A stretch of 64,000 nucleotides of DNA from an uncultured Lachnospiraceae bacterium (lineage in GTDB: Bacteria > Bacillota > Clostridia > Lachnospirales > Lachnospiraceae), in contig CALWSC010000059.1 of the NCBI GenBank assembly GCA_944384105.1, positions 40,055 to 104,054 of the forward strand, given 5' to 3'. A program made the position numbers and the translations under genes. Shown in pieces: positions 45,158 to 54,555 of the stretch (position 1 is the stretch's first letter; each line of letters begins with the position of its first letter). The notes beneath the pieces were generated by a model, which was given only the letters and a program-made list of their open reading frames with translations, did no database searches and was not told where the DNA came from.

Positions 45158-45601
45158 TTACTCGATGGAAATATATTTCTTCTCCTCCACCTGCTGTGCG
45201 CTCTTCTTCGGAACTGTCAGTCTCAAAATGCCGTCCTCAAATTTTGCCTTGATCTCATCCTGACGGATGTGCTCTCCTACGTAGAAGCTTCTGCTCATGG
45301 AACCGGCATAGCGCTCGCGGCGGATATATTTGCCGTTCTCCTTCTGATCCTTATTCGTACTCTTTGCCGCACGGATCGTCAGATAACCGTTTTCCAGCTT
45401 GGCTGTAACCTCGTCCTTTTTATATCCGGGAAGATCGATATCCAGCTCATATGCGGAATCTGTCTCCCGGACATCTGTCTTCATCAGATTCTTCTCGTTC
45501 TTCGCATATACCGGATTTCTCTTTCCAAATACTTCTCTCTCAAACGGGAAATCCATAAAATCATCAAATAAATCTTCTCCAAAAATACTCGGCATCATCA
45601 T
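45158..45601 (-). CDS. Hsp20 small heat-shock protein
   Basis: 147-aa alpha-crystallin-type holdase. The core domain spans about 38-135 (YELDIDLPGYKKDEVTAKLE, YLTIRA, GILRLTVPKK), and the C-terminal YISIE supplies the I-x-I-type tail for oligomer contacts. Start follows GAAGGGAG. A promoter with an overlapping CIRCE-like box precedes it, and dnaJ follows, so the pair is a heat-shock operon. Confidence 0.95.
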   Translation of the reverse strand: MMMPSIFGEDLFDDFMDFPFEREVFGKRNPVYAKNEKNLMKTDVRETDSAYELDIDLPGYKKDEVTAKLENGYLTIRAAKSTNKDQKENGKYIRRERYAGSMSRSFYVGEHIRQDEIKAKFEDGILRLTVPKKSAQQVEEKKYISIE

Positions 45602-45729
45602 AAGTCATTGCTCCCTTCTAAAATCCTTGACTCAAAATTCTATCTTCGCATCCCCGGAAAAGCGGAGATGTTGTATCCAACTCAGGTACGGGATATCTGA
45701 TCTATTTCCCTTTCCTTTGTTCTACATGA

Positions 45730-45758
45730 ACTATAACACTTTCTGTTAGCCATGTCAA
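45730..45758 (-). promoter_or_regulatory. Promoter of hsp20
   Basis: Minus strand: TTGACA (45758-45753), 17-bp spacer, TATAGT (45735-45730). The operator at 45746-45772 covers the -35 box. Confidence 0.75.
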
Positions 45759-45772
45759 GAGGCGAGTGCTAA
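45746..45772. promoter_or_regulatory. CIRCE-like operator before hsp20
   Basis: Minus strand TTAGCACTC-N9-CATGGCTAA. One arm is a perfect HrcA half-site; the other matches only at its outer GCTAA end. It overlaps the -35 of hsp20. Confidence 0.65.
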
Positions 45773-45845
45773 TTATTTTAAGAATTTTTCATCGCTTTCC
45801 TATTTTCAGAGTTCCCCGCTTGCGCCTTCAGAAAGAGCGCGGTTT

Positions 45846-47186
45846 CTATTCCGGCTGCACGGCTTTCCTCCACCGCATGGTAATCATCGGTATCTGGAAT
45901 GCGAGCATTGCGATCCAGCCGACAAAGTTTGCCCATGCAAGGCGGTCAAAGCCGCCGTGAAGGACGTGGATCATAAGCCATGCGGACAGAAAACGGGCGG
46001 ACATATTCAGAATGGTACTGATCAGTGTGACTTTGAGATCGCCCAGACCGCGGAAGTAGCCCTGTATAATGTTCGTTGCCGAGGGCATAAAGTACATAAA
46101 CGCTATCATGTGCAGATATGACACTCCCAGGAGGATAACTTCCTCAGAGCCGTCGCTGACAAAGAGCTGCATAATCGGTCTTGCGCCGAAGAATACCAGG
46201 AGGGCTATCACCGTTGTGTACGACACCTGTAGGATGATGGAGGAAAGGAATCCCTCCTTCATTCGTTTTATCTTTCCAGCGCCCCGGTTCTGCGCCATGA
46301 ACGTAGTCGCAGCGTGAGCAATGTTCTGCTGAGGCGTCATCGCAAAATCGTCCACCCGGTTGATTGCAGTAAACGCCGCAATAAAGGATACGCCCTGCAC
46401 ATTTACGACAGTCTGCACGCAGATTTTTCCGAGCTGGACGCACATCTGCTGCAGAGCGCTTGTAATGCCGTAGTTAAATGTCCGGCGGAGAATAGATCCG
46501 TCAAACACCCTCCATTTCTTTCCAAGGCAGAGAAGCGGTACCTTCTTTTTGATATAAATGAGGCAGCACAGGCAGCAGAGCGCTTCGCTGAGCACCGTGG
46601 CGGCAGCGCTTCCCGGCACGCCCCATCCGAAGCCTACTACAAAAATAAGATCCCATATTACATTAAGACACGCGCTGACAATGAGAAAATAAAGCGGAAC
46701 TTTACTGTCTCCCAGTGCTCTTAACGTATTGGAAAAAAAGTTATAGACAAAGGTAAAAATAAGTCCCACGAAAATAATCCGCAGGTAGCTTTTTGCGTCC
46801 CCGATAATATCATCGGGAACCTGAAGCAGCTTAAGCAGCGGATGCGCAAAGAGAATCAGAAAGACTGCGATCGCCGCCGAGAATCCGAGACCGCCCAGCA
46901 TGGATGTGCTGATCTGCCGTTCCAGAAGCTTATATTTCCTGGCTCCATAGTGGGTGCTCATCAGGATACCTGCTCCCATGCACATCCCGCTGATAAACAG
47001 AATCACCATATTCATAATCGGTCCTGCCGTTCCCACTGCCGCAAGCGCATCGTCTCCCACAAATTTCCCTACAATCACGGAATCCGCCGCATTATACGTA
47101 AGCTGAAACAGATTTCCCAATACCAGCGGGATTGTAAATTGTGTGAGCTGAGGGATAATACGGCCCTCTGTCATGTCCTTTGTCAT
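45846..47186 (-). CDS. MATE-family efflux transporter
   Basis: 446 aa, 12 predicted membrane helices in two homologous halves. The start MTKDMTEGRIIPQLTQFTIP and the following PLVLGNLFQLTYNAADSVIVG are typical of the DinF/NorM-like MATE family. Uses an ion gradient to extrude cationic drugs or metabolites; substrate not predictable. Start follows AGGAGGAAG. Single gene between the hsp20 block and the decayed GH29. Confidence 0.93.
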   Translation of the reverse strand: MTKDMTEGRIIPQLTQFTIPLVLGNLFQLTYNAADSVIVGKFVGDDALAAVGTAGPIMNMVILFISGMCMGAGILMSTHYGARKYKLLERQISTSMLGGLGFSAAIAVFLILFAHPLLKLLQVPDDIIGDAKSYLRIIFVGLIFTFVYNFFSNTLRALGDSKVPLYFLIVSACLNVIWDLIFVVGFGWGVPGSAAATVLSEALCCLCCLIYIKKKVPLLCLGKKWRVFDGSILRRTFNYGITSALQQMCVQLGKICVQTVVNVQGVSFIAAFTAINRVDDFAMTPQQNIAHAATTFMAQNRGAGKIKRMKEGFLSSIILQVSYTTVIALLVFFGARPIMQLFVSDGSEEVILLGVSYLHMIAFMYFMPSATNIIQGYFRGLGDLKVTLISTILNMSARFLSAWLMIHVLHGGFDRLAWANFVGWIAMLAFQIPMITMRWRKAVQPE

Positions 47187-47225
47187 GTTTTTCTTCCTCC
47201 TGGTTCTTTTCTGTCAGAGACGTCA

Positions 47226-48060
47226 TTATCTGTAAATCTTTATCTCCTTCATCATGACCTCGTCTCTTGCTGCCGTGATCTGTACCTTCAGTCTGGAGAT
47301 CTGTCCATCAGAGTCATTGATCAGTGGATTCTGCAGTGCAAAAGGATCCTGAAGCTGGCATATCTTCTTATGACCGATAGTCGTGCCCTGATACAGCGGA
47401 TACTGACTGCCGCTGGCAAATTCGGCGGTAATCCGAAAGCTCTCAACACGCTGTCCCTGCGAAATATCTTCGCTCAGCACGACATACTTCAGTTCCTCAG
47501 CCGGCTGTTCCAGTGCAATCGTATAGACCGGCTGTGTCTTATAAGCGCCTTCCTCTGCAGTCACGGAAGCCTTCAGCTCATTGGAAAATTCTCTTTGAAT
47601 CAGATCACCGAACTCCTTTAACCGCTTCACATCGCGCTCGTCCAAAAGTCCTTCCTTTGTCGGAGGAATGTTCAGATTTAAGCATGCAGCTCTGTGAGCT
47701 GATTGCAGAAATAATCATTATACTCCGGCGTTCCGTAATATTGGGAATTTCTATCCCACGGGGAGAGGTAGAAGCCGAACTTGATACCTCCTCTTTGGCA
47801 TGCCTCAGCGGTCTCCTTTACCACGTCTCCTTTAAACGGGCTGTTCTTCACGGAGTGCTCCGTATATTTGGACGGCCACAGGCAGAAACCGCCATGGTGC
47901 TTCGCGGTGAGCACCATTCCCTTCATTCCGGCTGCCTTAATCGCCTCCACCCACTGGTCGCAGTTCAGCTTTGCGGGATTGAAAATCGCTTCGTCCTCCG
48001 TGCCCTGTCCCCATTCTCTGTCTGTGTATGTATTCGGTCCAAAAAATCTATCATAAGGAC
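47226..48060 (-). pseudogene. Decayed GH29 alpha-L-fucosidase
   Basis: Two out-of-frame remnants of a GH29 enzyme. The first, from about 48057, reads [20 protein letters not shown], then [40 protein letters not shown] and NQLTEL. It lacks the N-terminus and any in-frame ATG, with an in-frame TGA just upstream. Near 47690 it jumps directly to the C-terminal [18 protein letters not shown], in another frame, running to 47226. The centre with the catalytic nucleophile and acid/base is missing, roughly 150 or more residues judging by usual family length. The gene is therefore non-functional. It abuts the HAD gene, where the 5' deletion ends. Confidence 0.9.
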
Positions 48061-48067
48061 CTCCTCG

Positions 48068-48931
48068 TCACGATATTTTTGTATTTATCCTCTGCTGCTG
48101 TGTGTTCAGCACAAACTTTTCCACCGCATACGCAACGCCGTCCTCCTCATTTGACTTCGTCACAAAATCGGCAAGCTTCTTTGTGTCCTCATCCGCGTTT
48201 CCCATTGCCACCGCAAAGCCGGCGTCTCTTAGCATCGGCCAGTCATTTCTGGAATCACCGCACGCCATAATCTCATCCCTGTCTATGCCGAGGTGTTCCG
48301 CAAGGTCAAGGATTCCTCTTCCTTTGCTGCAGCCTGCATCATTGATCTCAAGATTAAACGTCGACGCATAGCTGATGTCTATGCCGGAGAATTTCTGAAA
48401 CTTCTCCATACAGCGGTCTCTCAAATCGGTGCGCTCGAACATCATATGAAGTTTCTCTGTCCTGAGTCCCTCATTTGCCGCCCAGTCTCTTAAGTTCTTT
48501 ACCAGAATTCTCGATTTGCGGATGTAATCAAGCTGTGCCTGACTCATGTCCGGAGCCTGAATAAAACGGTAGGTGTCTGCGTCCGCGTAGCATTTTCCGT
48601 CCACATATATCTCCCAGACCCCCTCGGGGCTTGCTATTGCGGCGTCGATCAGTTCCATCGTCTTCTCGTGAGACAAGCAGTTTTCACGGATCGTCTCGCC
48701 GGTCTCAAACTTTAATATTCTTGCCCCGTTTGATGTCACGGCGTACTGCAGCCCTCGGATTCTTCGGATTTCCTCCGGAATTCCCGACCACGGTCTGCCG
48801 GTGCATGGAAATACGACGATACCCTGACGGATTGCCTCCTCCAGAGTCTCCTGCGTGCGCTTTGTAACCTTCTTGTCCCCATCAAATACGGTTCCATCCA
48901 GGTCAAGAGCAATCATTCTGATTTTTTTCAT
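48068..48931 (-). CDS. HAD-superfamily Cof-type sugar phosphatase
   Basis: 287 aa from the ATG at 48931 (AGAGGAG upstream); an in-frame ATG at 49012 adds an unlikely polar leader. Motif I is ALDLDGTVFDGDK, motif II is VVFPCTGRPW, and motif IV is CGDSRNDWPML, typical of Cof-type IIB HAD phosphatases. They dephosphorylate sugar phosphates or flavin precursors; the specific substrate is unknown. It precedes the GH29 remnant. Confidence 0.92.
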   Translation of the reverse strand: MKKIRMIALDLDGTVFDGDKKVTKRTQETLEEAIRQGIVVFPCTGRPWSGIPEEIRRIRGLQYAVTSNGARILKFETGETIRENCLSHEKTMELIDAAIASPEGVWEIYVDGKCYADADTYRFIQAPDMSQAQLDYIRKSRILVKNLRDWAANEGLRTEKLHMMFERTDLRDRCMEKFQKFSGIDISYASTFNLEINDAGCSKGRGILDLAEHLGIDRDEIMACGDSRNDWPMLRDAGFAVAMGNADEDTKKLADFVTKSNEEDGVAYAVEKFVLNTQQQRINTKIS

Positions 48932-49019
48932 TTTTATACTCCTCTGCTGTTCATTCTCCTTAGGGTTTCCTTTGAACATTCTATCCTGCTGCCGCATTTT
49001 TGTAAAGGACATTTTGTCG

Positions 49020-49058
49020 AAAACAGGGGCTGCCCGCGTCCCGGGCAGCCCCTGTTTT
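49020..49058 (-). terminator. Terminator of nagA
   Basis: AAACAGGGGCTGCCCG pairs perfectly with CGGGCAGCCCCTGTTT, with A/T tracts at both ends. It begins 6 bp after the nagA stop. Confidence 0.88.
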
Positions 49059-49063
49059 CTATT

Positions 49064-50179
49064 TTATCTGTGGTATTCTTGTCCCTTGATAAATACCTTA
49101 ACGATATTTAAATCCTTATCCAGAAGCACGAGATTCGCATACTTACCTGTTGTGATGCTGCCGTGCATATCGTCAAGCCCCAGAGACTTCGCCGGGTTTA
49201 AAGTACAAGCCTTCACTGCGCTCTCAAGCGGTATCTGCATCTCCTTGACAGCCACGCGCAGGCAGTCCATCAGGTTGGATGCGCTACCGGCAATCGTACC
49301 GTCTTCAAGAACCGCCTTCTTGCCTGTCACAAATACATCCTGTCCGCCGAGCGCATACTTTCCGTCCGGCATACCTGTAGCCATCATGCTGTCGCTGATC
49401 ATGCAGATGCGGTCATTTCCAAACATCTTGAACGTCGTGCGCACCGTCGCCGGGTGAATATGAACTCCGTCGCAGATCAGCTCTACGAATACGTTCTCAT
49501 TATCGCATGCAGCTCCCACAACCCCCGGTTCTCTGTGTGTAAAGCCGTTCATCGCATTGTACAGATGTGTTACGTGATTTGAACCGCGCCGGAATGCTTC
49601 CCTGGCTCTGCAGTAGTCGCAGCAGGTGTGCGCCACAGACAGCACAACCTCATCCTTTAACGCCTCAATAAATTCAAATTCGTCGTCCTCCTCCGGAGCT
49701 ACAGCAACCTGCTTGATAAGTCCGCCGCAGAGCTTCTGCAGCTTGCGGAACATTACAACATCCGGTTTGCGGATATATTTCCCGTTCTGCGCTCCCTTCT
49801 TCTTCATCGCCACAAACGGTCCTTCCATATTGATACCGGCAAACACGGAACCCTGCGTATTCTTGTATGCACCTGCCGCCTTGAAAATGCGCTCCAGCGT
49901 GCCCTCGCCAAGCGTCATAGTCGCCGGGCAGATTGTCGTCACGCCGTTCTCCGCCTCATAGTTGGCAATTGCGTCAAACGCTTCCACCGTTCCATCGCAG
50001 AAATCGTATCCCATGCAGCCATGGAAATGGATATCTACCAGTCCCGGGATCGCGTACAGTCCGGACGCATCCAGAACCTCCTCGTCTGAGTTCTCAGAAA
50101 AGAGACCATCCTCCATGCAGACGTCCTTCTCTTCAAATCTGCCGTCCTCGCCAAACACCTGTGCATTGATAATTTTCAT
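49064..50179 (-). CDS. nagA: N-acetylglucosamine-6-phosphate deacetylase
   Basis: 371-aa amidohydrolase converting GlcNAc-6-P to glucosamine-6-P and acetate. Metal ligands sit in GLVDIHFHGCMGYDF (HxH), MEGPFV (Glu), SVAHTCCDY and THLYNAM, with ISDSMMATG containing the catalytic Asp. Normal length. Start follows GGAAGG. It lies 92 bp after nagB, with a hairpin between that may reduce its expression. Confidence 0.96.
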   Translation of the reverse strand: MKIINAQVFGEDGRFEEKDVCMEDGLFSENSDEEVLDASGLYAIPGLVDIHFHGCMGYDFCDGTVEAFDAIANYEAENGVTTICPATMTLGEGTLERIFKAAGAYKNTQGSVFAGINMEGPFVAMKKKGAQNGKYIRKPDVVMFRKLQKLCGGLIKQVAVAPEEDDEFEFIEALKDEVVLSVAHTCCDYCRAREAFRRGSNHVTHLYNAMNGFTHREPGVVGAACDNENVFVELICDGVHIHPATVRTTFKMFGNDRICMISDSMMATGMPDGKYALGGQDVFVTGKKAVLEDGTIAGSASNLMDCLRVAVKEMQIPLESAVKACTLNPAKSLGLDDMHGSITTGKYANLVLLDKDLNIVKVFIKGQEYHR

Positions 50180-50212
50180 CGTATCAACCTTCCTTTCTCC
50201 GTATATTACGCC

Positions 50213-50256
50213 AAAACAGGGGCAAAGAACTGCCGCACAGGGCAGCTCCGCCCCCT
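50213..50256 (-). terminator. Hairpin between nagB and nagA
   Basis: Minus strand: GGGGC...GCTGCC pairs with GGCAG...GCCCC, then TGTTTT. Probably a partial terminator or attenuator between the two nag genes. Confidence 0.65.
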
Positions 50257-50271
50257 TTTTGCTTTCACTTA

Positions 50272-51003
50272 TTACAGATTTACCTTAGACAGCGCCGCCT
50301 CGTCAGCCACCAGAATGAAATCCGGATGGAACTGTAAGATAGACGCCGGTACCTGCGGCGTTACCGGTCCGAAGAATGCCTGTGCAATGATGTCAGCCTT
50401 ATCAGCTCCGCTTGCAACCATCAGGACTTTCTTCGCGGACATGATTGTCTGAATACCCATCGTATATGCCTGTGTCGGAACATCCTCCTTGCTTGCAAAA
50501 AATCTTGCGTTTGCATTAATCGTAGTCTCTGTCAGATCTACGCAGTGTGTCTCCTTCGGGAAGTAATCTGCCGGCTCATTGAATCCGATATGTCCGTCAT
50601 GACCGATACCCAGAAGCTGCAGATCGATCTGACCTACGCTGTGGATAATCTCGTTGTAAGCCTCGCACGCTTTTTCAGCGTCCGGCTCCATACCGTTCGG
50701 AACATTCGTGCGGTTCATGTCGATATTAACATGTTTAAACAGGTTTTCTCTCATAAAGTAGTAGTAGCTCTGGTCATTCTCATGATCCAGTCCCTTGTAC
50801 TCGTCCAGATTCACCGTCGTCACCTGCGAAAAATCGATGTCTCCGTTCGCGCAGCGCTCGATCAGGTTCTTGTATGTGCCGATCGGTGAAGAACCTGTCG
50901 CCAGTCCCAGTACACAGTCCGGCTTCTCAATCATAACTGCAGAAATCACATTTGCTGCCTTTCTGCTCATATCATCGTAGTCTCTTGTCTTGATAATTCT
51001 CAT
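50272..51003 (-). CDS. nagB: Glucosamine-6-phosphate deaminase
   Basis: 243-aa isomerase/deaminase producing fructose-6-P and ammonia from glucosamine-6-P. Signatures: VLGLATGSSPIGTYKNL (phosphate loop), TVNLDEYKGL (catalytic Asp/Glu) and LLGIGHDGHIGFNEP (His). Length fits the monomer-type Gram-positive enzyme. Start follows AGGAGG. It has a clear promoter and is followed by nagA, so host- or wall-derived amino sugars can be used. Confidence 0.97.
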   Translation of the reverse strand: MRIIKTRDYDDMSRKAANVISAVMIEKPDCVLGLATGSSPIGTYKNLIERCANGDIDFSQVTTVNLDEYKGLDHENDQSYYYFMRENLFKHVNIDMNRTNVPNGMEPDAEKACEAYNEIIHSVGQIDLQLLGIGHDGHIGFNEPADYFPKETHCVDLTETTINANARFFASKEDVPTQAYTMGIQTIMSAKKVLMVASGADKADIIAQAFFGPVTPQVPASILQFHPDFILVADEAALSKVNL

Positions 51004-51078
51004 TACTTGCCTCCTGCTTTTTCCTGCCGCCCGCTTCCTGCCGCGTTCCGGCGGACGGGGATATTTTTTATATCTTCC

Positions 51079-51107
51079 ATTATACGGTTATACGGCAGCT
51101 TTGTCCA
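51079..51107 (-). promoter_or_regulatory. Promoter of nagB
   Basis: Minus strand: TGGACA (51107-51102), 17-bp spacer, TATAAT (51084-51079), about 75 bp before the start codon. Confidence 0.7.
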
Positions 51108-51165
51108 GAATATTTTGTCAATATCCACAAAAAGCCAGCGGTAAACCATCGTACAGCCATCCTTT

Positions 51166-52734
51166 TCATCCAAGGTACAATTCCTTGTAATATTCCAGCT
51201 CATTTCCAATGATTTCGTCAAGTACCTCCATGCCGAGCAGCTCCACGGGAGCCTTGTCGTCGGTCAGGATCAGATCTCCCCCCTCGTACTCTTCCAGCGC
51301 TCCATACACTTCGTTCATGGTGCTTCTAAGCTCTTCCTCAGAGATCCCGCGGATATTTTCCGCGAAGTCCTCCGGCAGACTTGCGGAGTTTGTCGCGTAG
51401 ACTTCCATATTTGTGGTGCCCGGCACGGGTGCATAATATACGTGATCAAATACAGATGCGATGGTATCCTGCAGATAGTCATTGATCGAATCTGCCTGCT
51501 CGGAACGCATATTCATGTTTACGACCATGACGCCCGTATCCTTTAAATGCTCCTCCACTTCTGTGAAAAACTCCTGGGAGGACATCTGAAACGGGATTGT
51601 GATATCCTGATAAGCGTCAACCATAATTACATCGTATTTTTCCTGTGAGCTTCTCAGGTAAGCCCTTCCGTCCTCCACCGCGACGGTCACATCCTCCGGA
51701 AGATGAAAGTATTCCTCTGCGATATCCACGATCTTCCTGTCAATCTCAGCCCCCTGAATTTTCACATTTGGAAAATACCGGTCACAGTACGAAGCAAACG
51801 TCCCTGAGCCAAGCCCCAGTATCATGACGCTGCCGTCCTGTGCTGAGGGGAGCTGCGCCATGACAGGTGCCGCGAGTGCGTAGTCATAATACATGCCGGT
51901 AAGTCCGCCCTGCTTCATCTGAATGGACTGCACGCCGAAAAGCACATTTGTGGAGAGTACTGTCCGCTCCTCATCGTCTTTTACCTGCAGATAGTTGTAA
52001 ATGGACTCATCCTCTAATGTGATATCATCTTCCCAGAAAGCGAAACTGAATTTCGGAGTCATGACCGCAAGCACAATAATCACAGCCGCAGAAAGAACGC
52101 CCGCAGCGCTTCTTTTGCCGGCTGAGATAAAGTACGCGATTCCGATTAGCGCAAGAACACCGGAGAAGATCAGAAACGTCGCTGCCGTTCCGACTGCCGG
52201 TATTGTAACGAACGTCGGCAGGAAGGTTCCGATGATGCTGCCGATCGTGTTTAATGCACCCAGCTCGCCGACCGTCTTTCCATTATCATCTAGGCTTGAG
52301 ACGGTGTACTTGACAAGAGACGGCGTCACGGTTCCCAGCAGCACGCAGGGAAACGCGAAGATCAAAAGACACGCCGAGAATGCGGCCCAGATCAGAAAAT
52401 TACTCTTTACGAACATCGCGAGCAGGAGGGAAATACCCAGCATCATATATCTGCCCGCAAACGGGATGAGCGCAATCCAGATTGCCGCTATAATGAGCCT
52501 GCGGTAGAGCTTTGCCGGGTTGTGGTTTTTGTCTGCCGAGCGTCCGCCCCACACATTTCCGATCGCCATTGCAATCATAATCACGCCGATAATAACCGTC
52601 CAGACGATCTGCGAAGAACTGAAATACGGTGCCATCAGCCTGCTCGCTCCGAGCTCAACCGCCATCACGGACATGCCTGAGAAAAATTCTGTGGCGTACA
52701 GATAATATTTGTTTTTCAGAAGCTTTGCCTCCAT
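51166..52734 (-). CDS. Fused membrane protein/spermidine synthase-like
   Basis: 522 aa. The N-terminal about 225 residues form roughly seven membrane helices (YYLYATEFFSGMSVMAVELG, AVGTAATFLIFSGVLALIG). The C-terminal part is a polyamine-synthase Rossmann domain (MILGLGSGTFASYCDRYFP, AEIDRKIVDIAEEYF, VEDGRAYL, DVIMVDAYQD). Aminopropyltransferase activity is not certain, since the family includes proteins of unknown function. Start follows AGGAGG. No speD or other polyamine gene is nearby. Confidence 0.88.
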   Translation of the reverse strand: MEAKLLKNKYYLYATEFFSGMSVMAVELGASRLMAPYFSSSQIVWTVIIGVIMIAMAIGNVWGGRSADKNHNPAKLYRRLIIAAIWIALIPFAGRYMMLGISLLLAMFVKSNFLIWAAFSACLLIFAFPCVLLGTVTPSLVKYTVSSLDDNGKTVGELGALNTIGSIIGTFLPTFVTIPAVGTAATFLIFSGVLALIGIAYFISAGKRSAAGVLSAAVIIVLAVMTPKFSFAFWEDDITLEDESIYNYLQVKDDEERTVLSTNVLFGVQSIQMKQGGLTGMYYDYALAAPVMAQLPSAQDGSVMILGLGSGTFASYCDRYFPNVKIQGAEIDRKIVDIAEEYFHLPEDVTVAVEDGRAYLRSSQEKYDVIMVDAYQDITIPFQMSSQEFFTEVEEHLKDTGVMVVNMNMRSEQADSINDYLQDTIASVFDHVYYAPVPGTTNMEVYATNSASLPEDFAENIRGISEEELRSTMNEVYGALEEYEGGDLILTDDKAPVELLGMEVLDEIIGNELEYYKELYLG

Positions 52735-52822
52735 TGTGTCACTTTACCTCCTGTCCGGGCTGTATGCGCCCGAATTTATTATACTACTTCCCCTGTGTGC
52801 GTTCCAGTAAAATCTTCTATTC

Positions 52823-53731
52823 TCAGGGGCTTTGTGAGAGCGGCAGCCGGATCGCAATGCTGAACAGATCTCCGTCCAGATACGCTCTGATATCTCCGTT
52901 CATATGCCCGACAAACTCCTTTGCAATCGACAGTCCCAGCCCCGAGGAAGTGCGGCTTCTCGCCGGGGCCGCCTTATAGAAGCGGTCAAAGACACGTTCT
53001 ATGTCCACCTCCTGGGGCTGCTCTACGCTGTTTGTGACGATCAGAACGGCATAGCCCTCCTGCGCCTCCAGACGGATTCCTATTTCTGTTCTGCCATGGA
53101 CAAGCGCGTTTTTCAGTACATTCTGGACAGTCCGGCGGATGGCGAGCTCATTTCCATTTACCATGAGCTCTCCTTCCGGAAGCTTGATATCCGGCGTAAT
53201 GCCCCGCTGACTCCACTCACCGTAGCAGGAGAGCAAAAGCTCCGACACGAGTTTTTTTATCCGGCATGGAGAAATCTCCAGCTCATATGAGGTGTCTTTT
53301 AGTTTCGCAAACGTAAACACCTCCTCCAAAAGCTCCTCAAGGCTCTTGATTCTCTCACGGATGATCTCCTCATACCTGCATCGCTCCTCCTTATTTTCCT
53401 CCTGGCGCAAAAGCTGGAAATAACCGTCCAGAGAGGTCAGAGGGGTTCGTATATCGTGGGATAGATTGGTATATGTGTCTGAGATGATCTTTTCCCGCTG
53501 TTTCATACTCCTCTCCGCTTTTCTGCGCTCATCCAGCATGTCATTGAGCAGTCCGGCAAGCCTGGCTATGCCGCCGAATCCGCTCTCATACATAATAATC
53601 ATGTTGCTGTCGTTTTCTCTCAGAAACGACAGTTGGCGGCAGATTCTGTGAATCTGCCGCTGGTATCTGTACAGCGCCGTGCCTGTGCCCGCAAGACACA
53701 GTGCCAGAAAAATAATAAGATATGTCTCCAT
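52823..53731 (-). CDS. Sensor histidine kinase
   Basis: 302 aa from the ATG at 53731, which shares its A with the permease TGA; upstream in-frame codons are inside the permease. One N-terminal membrane helix (YLIIFLALCLAGTGTALYRY) and almost no extracellular domain. H-box NLSHDIRTPLTSLDGY, N-box RTVQNVLKNALVHG and G-box SSGLGLSIAKEF are intact. The absence of a sensor domain suggests it senses through the adjacent ABC transporter, as in bacitracin/lantibiotic modules. Confidence 0.93.
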   Translation of the reverse strand: METYLIIFLALCLAGTGTALYRYQRQIHRICRQLSFLRENDSNMIIMYESGFGGIARLAGLLNDMLDERRKAERSMKQREKIISDTYTNLSHDIRTPLTSLDGYFQLLRQEENKEERCRYEEIIRERIKSLEELLEEVFTFAKLKDTSYELEISPCRIKKLVSELLLSCYGEWSQRGITPDIKLPEGELMVNGNELAIRRTVQNVLKNALVHGRTEIGIRLEAQEGYAVLIVTNSVEQPQEVDIERVFDRFYKAAPARSRTSSGLGLSIAKEFVGHMNGDIRAYLDGDLFSIAIRLPLSQSP

Positions 53732-54555
53732 CAGATATCCCTTCTGCGCACCACCGCGGTGCCCGCCGCCAGAGCCGCTGCCATAAAGACTGCTGCCGTG
53801 AGAATACACCGCACAAGATCGCTGCCGGCCGGATCCATCGGAAGGTAAAATATATTTCCAGTTACCGTATACTTTGTAATATCAAAATCATCGCCTGCCA
53901 GACGCTGGGCAATCCGGTTCAGACCTCCGTAGAAGAGCGTCTGGATATTCATACAAAGACAGACTGCCACACTCACCGATACCACGCTGCTCTTTGTGAG
54001 AAGGGCAAACGCCATGATAATCCATGCAAGCGCAGTTCCCTGCAGGAACTGAACCGCGAGATATACGGCAAGCTCTCCTCCGGCTCCCAGTCGTATCCCC
54101 GGAAAGCAGACCCACGATGCTGCGAGAATTGCCGCAGTTCCAAGTACAGTTGCTATCGCAGTGAACACCGCCAGGGCGGCGCCCTTGGAAACCACAAGGT
54201 ATCCCCGATTTTCCACCTGGCCTCCAATCGTCTTTATAAATCCCGTATGAAAATCTGCGACCGAAAATATCACCGCAAAGATACAGATAAAGATACACGG
54301 CAGCTTGCTTGAAAAGTGCGCATAGATTTCATCCGCCGCCGTCAGCGGATTCTCCTGAGTATCCTCCACCGTCACACCGATGCCGATAAAAAGCTCATCC
54401 TCCGCCTCCTGCGTCTGCGCCGTATCGGGAAGTTCTGTGTCCATCTTCGTCATGGCTACTGAACACACAGTGAACAGAATCATCGCGATAAGCACACCCC
54501 AGAAGCTTCTCGTCCTGCACATACGGTATAAGTCCATTTTCACTGCACTAAGCAT
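53731..54555 (-). CDS. ABC-2 type permease
   Basis: 274 aa from the ATG at 54555 (GGGAGGTG upstream). Six membrane helices with a larger extracellular segment after the first (residues about 35-75, acidic). Typical of BcrB/NisE-type immunity or resistance permeases. It overlaps the ATPase gene by 8 bp and the kinase gene by one base, so ATPase, permease and kinase are tightly coupled. Substrate probably a cell-envelope-active peptide (inference). Confidence 0.86.
   Translation of the reverse strand: MLSAVKMDLYRMCRTRSFWGVLIAMILFTVCSVAMTKMDTELPDTAQTQEAEDELFIGIGVTVEDTQENPLTAADEIYAHFSSKLPCIFICIFAVIFSVADFHTGFIKTIGGQVENRGYLVVSKGAALAVFTAIATVLGTAAILAASWVCFPGIRLGAGGELAVYLAVQFLQGTALAWIIMAFALLTKSSVVSVSVAVCLCMNIQTLFYGGLNRIAQRLAGDDFDITKYTVTGNIFYLPMDPAGSDLVRCILTAAVFMAAALAAGTAVVRRRDI

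Noticed and set aside
49020-49058. Relation of the nagA terminator to the 27430-27465 hairpin (shared CAGGGGCTG stem)
   Set aside because: Similarity is limited to a GC-rich stem and can be explained by common terminator composition.
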